This document shows positions 28,601 through 43,600 of a stretch of DNA of 64,000 nucleotides, one piece after another; within the stretch, counting starts at the first letter, position 1, and each line of letters opens with the position of its first letter. The notes below the pieces were generated by a model. That model made no database searches. It was not told the DNA's origin and saw only the letters and a list, made by a program, of their open reading frames with translations. Location: contig NMRA01000053.1 of the NCBI GenBank assembly GCA_002633005.1, forward strand, positions 590,151 through 654,150, written 5' to 3'. Source of the DNA: Phoronis australis. Lineage: Eukaryota; Phoronida; Phoronidae. The position numbers and the translations under genes are program-made.

Positions 28601-31600
28601 ATCCCATATCTAACCTACTTTTCCAATAATCAGACACCCATTTTGTCAGTATCTTGGTGTCAGCATTGCAACTCAACATTTACGCGTCCGAAATAAGGCA
28701 AGTACCGTCCAATCCTTACCACATTTTATGGTGATTTAACACAAGATTCGGTATTTAGTGAAGTACAGTAATAATCTAACAATGCCACAAAGAAACGCAA
28801 GTCAGTCAGATCAAACAAGCAATGTCTTCCGTGATGTTCTACTTAGTCAACTACGGTTATTGGCGGATATGAAGGCGTAGCCGAAGTCAAATTCAGTTTC
28901 TTTGATAATAACATTCGTCACGTTTCATAAACAACTATCAACGAACTTGGTAGATATTGAGACATTTGCAAAATTCGCAAAAGACATAATTGTCAGTATA
29001 GGACCATGAGACAAAATTGTCACTATAGGACCACGAGACAACTACTACGCTAACAGTGGGGGGGGGGGGNNNGGGGGGGGGGGGAGTTGTTACCTCAACG
29101 CCTAAGAGAACAAAAGTCAGACTGTGACTAACCAGTCCTAATCTATTACCCAATTAACGCGCGTGGCTTATCCGCGCTGTTACAATGTCAGAATAAATAT
29201 TGATTAAGTAATTAGTAAGAATAGATCTATTTTAAGTTGCCTGAAATTTGTGCATATGTACTTTTAAATCATGGGGTCAGACTTGTTGACATGTACTTTA
29301 ACGTCATAATCTATTTTTAGATGGTGTTTACAACTTTGGGTTCTGGGGTCAAAGTACTCTAGAGATTCTAGAAAATTCTGAGAACAAATTGTAACAACCA
29401 ATAATGTGATTGGATATGATCATGTGGTTTTTATTATATTATGGGCTGAAATCAACAAGATAATTAGATGCGCTATAGTAGTTGAAGCATAAAGACTTGC
29501 TACGGTGTACAGAAACAATTGTACGACAGAGCCATCTCGTGGAAGATTCTAGAAAGGATCTTGGCAAGGGCAAGGGTTAACGAACAGGAAGTTAACTAAG
29601 AGCTTGTCACTACCTGAAGTGTTGCGTCAACAGCAAGAGACTGTGACCAGCAAGAAGAATCGCGGGTAGAAGAAATTGCTTGCAAGTGTTGCATCACCAG
29701 AGACGGTGACCAACAAGTACACTGTCGCTATACAGTGTGTGTGTAGTTCGAAGATTCACCAACAGGACAGTAATCCAACAAGTGGAGAGTCATAGCTTGG
29801 ATATCAGATAAGACATTTGATTGTTTTGGTTGTTTTATTAAAGTAATCTTTAAAGAGGGCGCTAGCGTAGTTACTCTTTGTAGTTGATAACTTAATTAAC
29901 AATAGGTTTCATTTGTCTAATTAGGGGTTATCATATAATAAATTAATTACTGGATTTGATTATTCACTCTCCATCTACGCACAATCTCAAAGCATAGCTA
30001 CCTTTTAAACAAACCCACAGTCAAATCTCTGACATACAAAAAACCTCTTCTCTAATTTCTCTTACAATACATTGATTTAAAAGAGTGGAAGACGGATAAA
30101 ATGTATTTTCCAGTTTTAAACACAGTCATGTTGGTTGCATGTCTTCATTATTATTCGGTTTTTGACTTCTCGCGCGTTAAACAGGCGCGTTAGTCTTAAT
30201 CCAGTTATCCCCATACTACTACTTACGGTTTCGCTTCTTTTTGAGACTTCAAAAAACTAAGCGAAGATATTTTCAAAACCGTTTCTCTATATACTATGAA
30301 TCTGGATTTATTTTAACATCGATCTCTTTTTATGCCGCATTCGTCAGTGAAATCACTGTCGACGAAATGCCGGCCACAGACACGGAGATGTTCCACGGCC
30401 TCATACTTGGCATTGACTGTGTACATTTCATTCTTCACTGCCGCGAGCCACTTCCAATTAGCATTTTGGGATCTCGAGGAAATCGATATACCCACTTTCC
30501 TCGCAGCTTCATAGTTCGCACATGCGGGAACAATACACCACACCATAGCGGCACTCACACTGCTGAAGAGTCACTGACGTCGCTGCGTCGTTTGCTCACA
30601 TTCTTCACAGGTTAACGCGACACCTCTCGGCGAGGTAAGATCGACCGTATACGAGGTGATGTGGATTTTGACCGATTAAGACGGTAAAATAGACTAATTA
30701 AATCGGGTGGCATTCTCCTTTAAGTTAGCAGCGCGAAGATTATGTTTGGATCTCGTATTGTTGGTTACGGTTATGGATTGAAAAATAGATAGAATGACGA
30801 GTAGTTCACACAGTTTAGTGATTATGTATGCTGAGACCCTCCGACGTACGGTTGCTCGTACTCCATTGTTCACAACTGTTTAAATTGCGTCTCAAATTTT
30901 ATTCATTTCAAAAATGGCTTTTTCAAATTTTGTGGTGATCTCAGTATTTTCTTTGGGAAATCTTTTTCTGTATGGTATGGTATACGTTGAGGTTATTGAA
31001 GGCGATAGCATAGGAATATTGTGGGTTGCACAAGGATGCCTCAGTTTGTTGGGGGCTTCTCTAGCAACGATTGAATTTAGATATACCAATTGTAATTCAT
31101 GAGTTAAGCGCTCATTGTTGTGTATTATTTCATGATATAACTCAAAATGTCTTTAAGTATTGGGTAACTGGGGTCACAGCCGGCAAGTCGTTGACAAACT
31201 GAGTTTCAGTTTGCAGCGTGTCAGAATATTTTGTAGCAAACTAAGGCGCTTGGTATTGTATTAAGAGAAATAACAACAGGGCAGAGATATGAAAGCTAGG
31301 ACAGACGAGTGCTAGAACGTGTATGAATGTTTTTCGAATATTGAAATCGTTAAAAGAATTATCCATTAAAGCTGCTTTGTTAGGGTAAGGGATTCAAAGT
31401 TCTAGGTAGAGGTCTGTGTGATATTCAGGAGAAATTGGATTTTTAAGTAGTTTGTTTTTCTCGGATATTGAAGTTGGAATGAATAAAATGAGTCTAATAA
31501 TAGTAAGAATTAACATTCGATCACTGGCGATAAAATTACGCATACATTGGTTTTTCAAAACCCCTGTAAGTCTCTTATTCTAAATCATATCAGGATAAAG

Positions 31601-34600
31601 AAATAACTCGAACCGATTGGTTCAAAACTGCTTAAGGTGAAAATACAAAAAGTTTTACAAGCATTGCAGAGCGTAGTTTAAGCCTTAACGAAGTTCATTT
31701 TAATTAATGACAATCTCCGCACCTAAGATATAATGCAAGATATAAAGATGTGCTTGTTATTGAAAATCAAGTTAACTTTATATTTAGAAATACTTTGCGG
31801 ACTTATTTGTAAAATCGTGATTTTACATTGCAGAGCCGATAGGGAACTCAATATATTATCTGATTTCGAAACAAACCATTCTCAGCCACCTCCTTCTGGG
31901 CTTCAGTTAATGCTTCCACCATAGGCGTGCCACCTCCTTGACTAAGAATATCTGGAAGTTAAACAGGCAACATTTAAAATTTTGACATACGTGCAAAATA
32001 GGTTTAGAGCTGACGAGTTTTATTCGTTATTTCATGTCATGTTTTAGTTGCCTTTGGCAACTGACGTCTGGCGAGGCTTCACATGTAAGAAAATCAGATA
32101 GCTGATCGGACGTCAGATGTCCTTCTGGCCAGATAGAATGTGAACACCGTACAAAATGTACACCAACCGTTGCATTTTAAGTTGTGAAGATGCGATTATT
32201 TTTCTTAGAAACCGCACATACTGCACTCAACCCAATCAGGTGAACAAAATTAGCTTCAGCTAAGACTTCTATTTTGTGTTCTGGTATCAGGTTGATATTA
32301 TATCGCCTCATCTGCACTTTTCAACACACTGTTATGCTGAAAGGAAAACTTGAGTTACACAGGCATCATGATAAAGTAAAAAACGATAACGTTGAAGCTT
32401 TGTCTTACCTGGTATCCGATAAAGACCTTTGTAATTACAAGTCAATGACTGCAGGCGTTCAGCAGTCCCACCAAAAGTTACAATACCGACATTTTCCTTA
32501 AGATTGTATAGTTCCTCGGTTCGTTGCATGTCTGGAACGAGAAAAACAACAAGGTGAAGATATGTCGCATCGAGGCAAGATACTGATCCAAACATACTTA
32601 AACAAGAGGAACAGAGAACTTTGATATGTGCCCACCGTATTCATCGCATGCAGTACATATACATAGGATAATCATTGCCACTGAAGTGACTGATACTAGA
32701 AACTTTAAACTAGCCTCTAGGAGGCACAAACCACCGAGGGTTAATCACTTAGTAACCGAAAAATATTATTACTATCTACATGTCTAAGGTTTTAGTTCTA
32801 CTTTGCAGTAGGTGGCACAGGCGAATCCAGTCAAAAAGATACATTTGTAGTGGCGTACGTAAGTGGTTTCCCACAAAAACGTTCTCTGCTCGTTCCTGTC
32901 AGTGTGAAAAAAAGTCTTTGCCCCAATTTAATTTAGTAAAGTAACCGACAGCAAGTCCAGTACCTTTCATTGGTCAAGTTTCAGAGAAGTCAATGAACTC
33001 ATCACGTTCAAAATCACCAGGAGCTACCGATGCGTCCAAAAAACAGTTCCCTGTCCTACAGATAGCAAATTCATAGAGGTAACACTTCTAAGGGTCACTT
33101 CCAGGGGACACCAATGCCTTGTGGAACAATCTAGGTTCATGCGTGACCAAATTGCGTCCCGTGGTCCAACTACTTTTAACCAGAACATCAGTCACGTAAG
33201 GTGACGTATATGAACTTCGCGTTGCTTTGATTCTTATAATGTACTTGAGACGTACCGCCTATCCATAAATTATGATTGAAGCAAGATTGCTCCCACTGAG
33301 TACACCACGGTTGAAATCAATAAGAATTGCTTATTTGCATATGTGTAGCTCACATTAATTGCAAAATTTTATTATCTATTCCCCGTCATGTTGGCCTGTA
33401 AAGATGGTTAGTGGCGAACGCCTTGGTAGGCAAGCCAAGAATAAGTTACAGTCCTTTGTCAAATATTTTGTACCATAATACAATGCTATGCATTTCTGTC
33501 TAGCGCTGTCTGAGTTCATGGCATGATTTCATCTTAGTAGCACAAGTAAACTAAATTAGTTTCCCACCCTGTGACTCGTGTGTTGTCGCCAATGCCCATT
33601 GTGTCGTTTTTTTTTTCTTCAAAGCATTGGCCGGTAACGACTGTGTGTTTAAATTTGTCTTCAAGCGCAAAACGCAATACGACAAAGAACCAATATTTGT
33701 TTTATGGACCTTAAGTACTAGTCCACGAGAGCACCAGCCATGAGCGGCAAGGTGGGGGTCAGCCGATTTTCACCAAATTTGGCACATAGGTAGTCCTATC
33801 GGATCTATAAACAGCGGTAAAATATTTCCTCAAAATATTGCGTTTTTTTAAAGTTATAGGTCAAACACATTTTACGGCTTCGCAGCCATGTTTTCACGGT
33901 ATAAAAACTGTCCAGTTTTAACTGTTCATATTTTTCCTTGAATGAAAGCTATTGATTTATTATTCACTGGGCATTGTTTAGTGGTGCCTGTTGATTGTTA
34001 CACAGATGTCTTGAAACACGATTCCGATTTACCACCATCATTTAGTAGTTTTACTACACTCCCCCCCGTTATGCCATTTTGAGGTTGTGTTCAGTACACT
34101 GCTGTACCAAATCTGCCCCCACTGTTATGAGAATGAAACTTAGCCAAAATGTTGACAAAACATGTTACTTTCATTTCATAAAATAAAAACTTTGTCAGCC
34201 AGTTTATTAGTTATATGTTTTGGCACCTCAAATGTACTAAAATGAGAAATTTTCATATAACTGAAATCGATGCGTGAGCACCGTAAAATCCGATTGTCCT
34301 TCATGTTTTTCGATATTTTGCAACAAGTTAGTTCCTCCTGAATGTTTTGAACGTTTTACTACTGATCACTTAGGGCTGTAGTACCCCTAAATACCATACA
34401 TGGCTCCATTTTGTAAAAAGCCGATTATGTCCTCCACAGTGAACAGGGTTAGACATGAACTCGACAAATGTAGGTTACATGTATTTTGATTTACATTTAC
34501 AGTTACTTTGCAATTTCCTCATGGGTATTTCTTCACACATATTCAAGTCAGATTTTCTGTTGATCAAATGTTCATGTAATGCATTGTAATATCAAATGAG

Positions 34601-37600
34601 TGATAAGTTAGGTTGCATGACCGCAATTTTTCCCACGACTTAAAACAAAAGACCGCAGAAATTTTCCTGACGAAATACCGGGTTTGCAGTTCTGTTAAAA
34701 CATTCGAATGACAAGACAAACTCCACCACTGTCCATGGCAACTCGTCGCATGTTTTTTTCCCATCGGTCCTATCATTGTTTTCCTTCGCTGTGTCATTGT
34801 TAGATGTAACAACACAGGTCGCATGGATATAGAACCTTGCGTACATCAGACCGTTGCCGATAAGTGCTCGTCATATCTTTATTATAACAACGGAAACAAT
34901 GAAGATGCTAATTTATTGTTCTCTATGCGACCAGGTTTCCAGTGGATGACCACAGAAGAGGAATCCCAAAGTACCCCCAACCAATTACCACGCACCTTAG
35001 TAACTATTACCGCGCACACGAATCCTTTCCGTGGAACCTGAACACCAAATTTTTATATCCGTGTATTGTGTTGTATTGCTCATGGTACGGGTTCAGACTC
35101 TGTTGTATTAAGATTCCAATCCCCAACCCTGTAATATGTAGTTTGAGTAAAATTTCTAGACAATGCAGGTTTATGGATTTATTCTCCTTCAAATGAAGAG
35201 TAAAAATCAAATTCTGCACAGGTTTTTTAAAAGCAATCACTTATTGGAAGATCACATATCTAAAAAATAAAACCATGTTTGACAATTTTATTCATTATCT
35301 TATTTGAAAATTGCCTACCTCACAGACAATTCATCTAAGTTGAAAATATTCCTTGTGAAAAAATATAAAATACCAACCAGAGACTTGCATACTACAAAAT
35401 ATGTTTTCGTAATACAATGCAAAGATAACTGTACAGTCAAAAGTGCAAATGTTATGACTCTAATAAAAATTGCCTTCTAGATCTTTTCAACACTCTAATT
35501 GCTACAGGACAGAGTCAACCACACAAAGCTCATGAAGTCAGGGAATTACATTTAAGGTGATGTAGTCTCACTGCGAAAAAGTGATTTCGCAATATCGCTG
35601 ACAACACTGGAAATCTCTTCTTCACAAACTTGAGATAGCTGTATTTACCACATCAATGTTCTTATCAAAACTAACCACCACAAAATGAAAAATTGGCTTG
35701 TTGGTTCCAATTAAGCAGCATTTTACAATGAAATGGTCATGAAAAAATACTTTTGCAACACGGTTTGCATTATAATTGCCCTACGATTACAGTTGTACAT
35801 ACATACTATACCCAGTAACAAAATTACCCATGGGAACCATAAAATGGTCAATTCGCCAAAAAAACAAGGAGCCACCAGAGCTAATGTGCCACTACTTTTC
35901 AGTACTACAACAAAAAATCATTTGAAGTGGACATAAACTCGCCTAAAATCACATAAAACAACTTTTGATTTAGACATTTTACCATCACGAAATAGGTATT
36001 ACTTCCAGGTCACTTTGAGCAATTTCAGAACTTTGAAAGATCTGGCAATATGCAATTGCTACCACACTAATAATGTGCGATTTTATACACACAGCATGGT
36101 CTCAAGGAATAGCAAACTGTCAATTCGCTACAATTCCAGAAATCACTTCCCATCTGGATAAGGAACAAACTGAGCAAAGTTTATAGAGGTAAATGGTCTA
36201 AATCAAAACTTATTACATCCTGGACAGAATATGGGTTTACAACCCAGGCAGAAAGATAAGTTAACAAAACCAGCCTAACTGCAACAGGGTCTCAAATTTC
36301 AGTAATATATACCCATATACAAACAAAAATCTACAATGGTAAATAAAATGCGGAAACATAAATTCAGATCAATTACGCATCTTCAAGGAAAAGAAATAGT
36401 ACAGAGGTCAGAAATCATCTAAATGTGATGGCGACACTGAGTAATCCTGTCAGACCAAAAAATCCAGTGGCTAAACAAAATGAACAATGTACCATTACCA
36501 TGTGGCCCAGGATCATAATCCGTGCCTGGACAAAAACTCAGTCTTAGACTAGGTAAATTTTAGACTTGTGCTGTTCACACAAGCAGTTCTGGTGCAAACA
36601 AAGCTTGCGACAACACACAAGCCTACTTCCCTACACAGCTGTGCTGATACAATAATGCCCCCACTGGATTTAGCANATTTGGTCAAAAATGACTCATTCC
36701 ACAGCAAGAAATTGCCTCATTTTGCCCCCAAGAACACTTCCCATGTATCTCCTAAACCACCAAACTTTGTGGTGTCATACTTCACCCATTTTCTCTCATC
36801 CCTAATGTGATTTATCAGACTAAACATAGATCTGAATGGTTGACCCCCCGCCTTGCCGCTTTTTGGCTGTACAGTGGTCGGTGGATCCGTGGACTGATAC
36901 TTAATTACACTTTCGATTCGCGCATAACAGGCTCAAAACAACGCTTCAATTTCTGGTATTTCCAGTTTTCATCATATCAAAAAGGTGCCTGCAGCATAAT
37001 AAGAGTAAAGAAATTTCTAGAGAAATAGCAATGAGAGACAGTACGGCAGCAAAATATTAATTTTGGCATGAGTTTCTTTATGAACGCCTATCATCTCATA
37101 ACACTTACCGGAAACCAAAGTCCTGAATGCTTGTCTCACATGCTTAAAACCTTCCTCGCCCATGCTGTCCGAACAATCGATGCAGAAAACGGTACCCAGT
37201 TCATCTGATTTAGCCCATGGTTCCGTATCTTGAAAAACATTTATCAAGTTATTTTAAAAACATCTAAAATAGACAGATACAGAGTCGTGTTGTTTTTCTT
37301 TTCTTGCCCCAACAAAATGGCCATCACAATTAAAAACAAGCTTAAAAGCTTGTACATGAAAGAGTAAATAAAAACGTAAAAACCGCAGAACTGCTATTTG
37401 TTATTTTAGTGATTTTTTCAGTTAACCAGTCTGATTTCACAGACATGTTCAATACTCTGGTGAAAACGAAAGAAACAGAATCTTTCATACCAAGTGTATT
37501 TCTTTCCTCGAGTTTTGTAGCCCACTTAAGATGCATGTCGAGAACAAATGGATTACTGCAATGACGATAACTCAGACACAAAGCAACTGTACTACAGCAG

Positions 37601-40600
37601 CACATTTTCAGCGACGTGTTTTAAATGTATTTCATTGAACCTAATACCGCATAAGGTGGCATTACCAAAACGGGTACCGAACCGTTGCGACGCCCTTCGA
37701 GCGTTACTAAGAGATCTCTGGTCGTTTCAAGGTGGGTTGCGTTCCATAGACGCAATAGTCTTGCAAAAAACTAAGGTCACACAAGACTTCCCAAAATCAC
37801 TTTAATAAAAGGCTAGTGTTGTGCGAGTATGTTCAAGCGTATGGTGTACCATGGACAGTTCCGACCTAATATTTTCACTTAAGTGCGACAAATAGGCACA
37901 TCAAAACCTCTAGCATGCGTCAAAAGAGAATTGAGTTTTCAAAATTTTGTGGGAGAGCTCCTCAGACCACCTGCGGGAGGGAATATCCCTCCCATAGCCT
38001 GCACGCTGCCCACTTCGTTGACCATTTGTCAATCAATCTGAAAATGCTTCCGACGTCACTGCATAAACTAGCAAAATCAGGGCAATTGAAGTGTTTTGTC
38101 GGTGAGGTTGTGATCATAAATTATTCACTGATTCTGTTGCATAAGTGACAGTTTCTCGCTGATATTGCTTTATTAGGGTCTTCAGCCAACAGTCGAAACC
38201 TAAGTACCTAGGTAGCTGTTTCACGTTCTGCAAATGTGCAATACAAGTACATAAAACCATTTTATGGTTTCTATTGCAACCTTTGTTTGTGGAACACAGA
38301 TGGCAGACTGCAATATAGCGACACAGTGTGCATATTCTTCTCTTTAAACAAATAAATAAAAACATATTGCATCATGATAGTAGAGTGTGACCCACGATAC
38401 TGGGCATGGTATAATAGAAAACTTAACAGTATACACCTTATATGGTTGACAACAATTTGTAAATCTTTCGCTAGGGAGGCGTCACTGGTCACGCAAAGCA
38501 GTATGGGTAATATTTTGGTTCATTGTGAGAATGGTACCTGGTAGAGGACGTGTCATTGAAAAAGCTACAATTATTGTTCCCATGGCGAAATCATTTGAGG
38601 TGTATAATTTGACGCAAACAAAAAGCAAAAAATTAGCTAGAGATCGGTTCCATAGTCCAAGGGGCCAAGAGTCCCAAATGAAATTTGCTTTTTGGTCAAT
38701 AGAATGGTCGATAGTACGAAGGGCCGATAGCCCTCACTTTATCTAACATATCTATTTACCATTTTACCACCTTCGTGAACTTATTGATTTACGATAGGTT
38801 GAAGCTTCCAACTTCAGAATGCCTGATTGCTACCGATTAGTCTTGCAAAAAAGGTTGTCATCTCGATGTGTCCAGGGTTCTAAGTGCCCCGTTTTATGTA
38901 TATCGGGTCCAAATGACCATTTTGAGTTGTCTAGGTCGCGAACGACGATCTCATGTTGATTTTTTGGCTGGCCGAGCGCTGACCAGAGACACATAGAATC
39001 CGGTGTGAACGCAGCCATTATACCCCTGCAGAAATTGTCCAGCTTGCATGTATTTGAATGAAGCATCCGGGTAATCAACTGAATAATGCGTATGCTGGCA
39101 TTCAAACACATGCAGCCAGGACATTCCCCACAGGGGGACAATCACAACTACCACACCGGGACACATAAAACCCGGCATACATACATGTAGAACCCCGTGC
39201 GATGCACAAAAATGGACATATAGAACCGAGACGCATAGAGCCCCGATATGCATAAAACGGGACACAAAGAACCCGGGACACATCGGGATGACCCCGACGA
39301 ACTCTATACGAATCCTTGTTGTTTTTAACTATGTGGGATCGACAAGACAGGTTTTAATTGTTAATGGAACATTATTCTAAGTTGTTGCATATGGTGTGCC
39401 AAGCAGGTAACTTCTTTCCGAATGAATGTCACAATTCTATCGGCGGTTTTCAGAAAAAAAAAACACTTACTCGAAATTAAAGCAGGTCTTACCTTAAGCT
39501 AAATAAACAAAAACACAAAAATACCTGATTACATTGATTGGATGAAGAATGATCAGATATGCATATAAACAAAATTGCATAAATTCATACAAAAACGTTT
39601 CAGTTATAACTCAGTGCTGACAAATAATGCAGGACAACAATTTTAGAAGTGTCGTGTTATTTTGTCTGTGAGCACTAACAATGGTTTGGAAAATTTACCA
39701 AAACGTTTGTTTGTATATATCTGTGTAAGTGTGTTAATTAAAGCGTTCATCATCACCTTCCCGTTGTCCACTTGGCCTAAGGCACAGGTTATACAAGTCC
39801 AAAATTGTTTTGTGACGGAAGGCGTATTTATATCCTATTTAAAACAGAAGCTAAACTTGTACATGTTACACAAGAGTAAACAGCAAGTACCTTGTTTACT
39901 CAGCTGACCAGCTTTAGCTTTAGCACCGGCATCCTGCGGTACATGAGCGTACGCAGCACCACCGTCGTTGTTTTCCTCATCATTCTTGAAATCTGTTGCT
40001 TTGATTTCATCGAGCAATACATTTGGGGCTGTATCTGTAATTCCTTAGTAAAACCACGTGAATGACTGCATCCAGTTTGGTCAAATGTTCATATTATGCT
40101 TTTGTTTTATTGTATCTATATATTCCAAATTAAAGTAATATTGGGAAAACACGATTACATCGAGTTTATTGATAATTATGATTAAACAGGTAAGTATGAA
40201 CAAACGTAACAAACGTAAAATTTTCCGTTTTTTGATGACATTTTAAAGACTGATTCTGATTATCAAACCCAAACAGCACCCAGAAATCCTCCAACAAATT
40301 CACTAAAAAGAAATTTGAAACCGATTTTGAGGCCGGTGGAGGCCTAAATAGGTAGTTAGCAGGAACGTAATGAACGTTGTGATAACAAAATTCCTATTAA
40401 AAACGTTTGAGTTAGGACTTAAACCAGTCAGTGCTGACATACAGAATGATAGAAGATAACGATTTTAGAAGTGTGTCCTACGATTTTGTCTGTCAGCACT
40501 AACGACGGTTTGGGAAATTTACCAAGACTTTTGTTTATTAAAGCCTTCGCAGCACCACCGTCGTTGTTTTCTTCATCAATCTTGAACTCTGGTTTGATTC

Positions 40601-43600
40601 CATCTTGCCATACCTTTGAGGCTGGAACTGTAATGCGTTAGTAATACACAAGTAAATGGTTGCGTCCAACTTGGCCAAATGTTCATATTTTTGTTTTTGT
40701 TTTATTTTATCTTTATCCAGATTAAAGTAACATTGCGAAAACACGACTATATCGAGTTTGCTGGTAACTATAATTATACCACAATATTAGCCTCGAATGG
40801 CCGATACAACCGTGTAACAACCCAAATAGTTATCTCACTAGTGAGATAACATTTTGGCGGGAAACGAGGCCGGGTTCGAACCCGGACCGCAAGAGTTTCG
40901 GTCGTCGACTTTACCACCGTACCACTCAGCGGCTGACGTCATCGGACGTGAAAATAGAATACTTATGAGCACGCGCAACACTCGCATGCTCAACAAAGGG
41001 CACTGTACTGAGATTTATACGCTATGAAAAACAAGACGCACAATTTCCACGAAAACTATATTTTAATTCACTGAAATTTTTCTCTCATGTTCTCTCACTT
41101 GTAAATCACCGATCTCCAATTTGAATGCGGGTATCGTGTCGTCGGGATCCTTTGACTTGAGAATTATACTCTGTTACCAGTTAACTTTAACAGACAGTAG
41201 TTTCTCGGTCGAAGCTCAGTATGATAAAATGTGTAGTAAGCTATAATGGTTGCTAAACCTTAATTTATACATTCCCTTTATTTCTACTTATTTTAAATTT
41301 TCAATTGGTTTTGAGTAAAAGCATTATGTGACAAAGTTCACGACCTCCGACCCCGGGCCTCTGACATAGAAAGTAGTTACAAAGCAGAGGCGAGTCGATA
41401 AAAGGTAGATCGATTCATTGCAATGTTTCTTGTTCAGTATGTTGTATAAATAGATTATTGCATGTTCTCAGTCGTTATCCCCCTTATCTAGAGCCCTCGC
41501 GGATTTTGTACAATTATCGCCCGAGGGGCGTCAGCGCCTCGGGCGATAACGACTTCGCCATGTAATAATCTACATTTACACAAGTGAGTATCGACAAAGA
41601 AATGAATGTAAAATTTTCCATTTTTTGATGGAAAGTTAAAGACTGATTCTAAGTTAAAGTTCTTTTGTGGCAAAATAACATATAATTAAACAAAAGGTAA
41701 GAACTTCACGTTAATGTGTACAGAATGTGGATTATGAACTGCTTTAATATATTATTAGATTATTTTACCTTCTTTATCTTGTGGGATACTTCCACTGGAA
41801 AAGAAATACCATGAGTCAGAGGTAAGCGTGGGGGTAAGACTTGAGAGACGAAATGCATTATAAATGTCAGTTTCGAACTAGATCGTGTACTAGATAACGG
41901 GGTTAATACCCTTTATTTTTATAGCACGTTTACTACATCCCGCATATGTGAACATTTGGTAATTTTTTCAACTTTCATCGCAATTGTCTACGCGATGCCG
42001 CAGCCTTCGACCATTTCGTTAAATTGATTCGTCAGTATCACAATCAATAATGACAAACCATTCATTCCACAATCGCCCTCACCATTCCTGCTCTGTGTAT
42101 CTCCTTCAGGTCAATTGTTTCAAGGCAATTTAATTGCTTCAACATAAGAGTGGAGTAATTTTTGATCTGAATCGTGGCTAGATGATACAATCGTGAAATT
42201 TGGCACAGATTTAGACTTTGACTGAGTTTTTGAAAAAAATATTTATCCATCGAAACCTCAAACATGGCGGCCATTTTTTTCAAGATGTGAAGGTATTTAA
42301 TGACAAAATTGTCTCTTATACCTTGAGGTTACAGTCATTGTGTTTTTGCCTTCTTGAAATCAATTATTCCATCGTTTATTGATTTATGTCCAAACACTCT
42401 AGTTATGACACTTAATCATTAAGAAAAAATAACAGTGAAACAAAGAATCAATTGCCCTTGACATCAACTTGTTGTTCAGTGGTGTCAAATGTCCGACAAT
42501 TTGTTGCTTATGAATAAAAACGTACCTGAATTAAATTAAGTAAAATTCTATGTCACTATCAGTTTAGAGAATTTGGCCTTGCTTGAGGACCACATTTCAG
42601 TACCAGCTTTTCTAGACATGTGCCACAGCATACGGTAAAATTGGAAACACTCTGGGGTTGCCAGAGAAGTCCATGGCGGATGTTTTTCGTTCACAAATCA
42701 GCCACAGAATTTCCTTCAATGGCTACTGACGAAACCATAGATCTGGAATGCAAACTTCGATCTCGTTTCTGAGCATTAGCCGCCCGTGCCTGAATTTAGT
42801 TTGCATTCGTTTGTTCCGTTGTGGGGAGGTTGAATAAATGTCCACTTCCTTTGCTAAAGGTTGTAGGTTCGAGTCCCACTGAGGCACACCATTGAGTCAG
42901 CTCTTTAGCACCCCAGACAAAAGTAATACAAACGACTAGATAAGTCATTGTTGATATTATTTCAATGATTCAAAAGATTTCTGTTCTAATGGTGAACACG
43001 CAATCACGAGAGCAAATTTCCCGGGAAAGGACTAACTCCTTGTACCCACGAAGAACCGATACTCGAATATTTTACATGTCTGGCATGCTGTGTGGGATGA
43101 CTATAAGTCACTGACGATTGGTGCCAAAGACACGGATATTCTTGATGCATACACTATAAGCAGTAGGCAAGAGCGTGTGTGCGTGTGCGCGCGCGTGTGT
43201 ATGCATGAACGCTCGCGAGGGTGTGTATGTGTTAGGCCATAGTCCCAGCTCTCCTATCTTTCAGCTCCACGACTGCTTTTGGGGAGAAACGGGAACTTTG
43301 CATACTAGTCAGGTTTTTGTGTAATTTTGTTGGAAATTTAGGGGGAAAGTGGAAACTATACATTTTTGAAAATCTCATGGAATGACAAATCAGAAAATAA
43401 TTGATTCCATTTTTTGCGGCCATCTTGGCAGCCATCTTGGATTTTCAAAAATGGCGCCGGTAAAATGGATTTTGTCCAATATCTACACTTTTGGGTCTCT
43501 GTTGGTTTTTATGGCTACACCTGCATTTCTCAGGTCAAGGAATTGAGAATTTTAATTTCTTGGGCGCCATCTTAGCAGCCTTTTTTAAAATGGAGCCCGT

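Larger units (their letters stand above)
39600..41650. repeat. Tandem duplication around the linker exon
   Basis: Copy 1 is about 39600-40255 and copy 2 about 40420-40780 plus 41583-41650. Shared words include CAGTGCTGAC (39612/40429), CAAATGTTCATATT (40081/40676) and TAAAATTTTCC (40216/41609). Copy 2 has an internal deletion of about 240 bases and the 800-base repeat insertion. Confidence 0.75.

Noticed and set aside
29386-29870. Possible solo LTR (starts TGTAACAACC, has ATTAAAG near its end)
   Set aside because: No matching second copy, no target duplication and no clear CA end in the window.
34564-35240. Overlapping short ORFs on both strands
   Set aside because: Composition and pattern look random; no family or splice structure.
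38830-39283. Minus-strand ORFs of 103 and 110 codons with many Cys
   Set aside because: The Cys pattern comes from the GGGACACATA repeat on the other strand.
40545-40628. Second linker exon as a functional alternative exon
   Set aside because: Its donor and second half are deleted and the frame runs into intron-like sequence.
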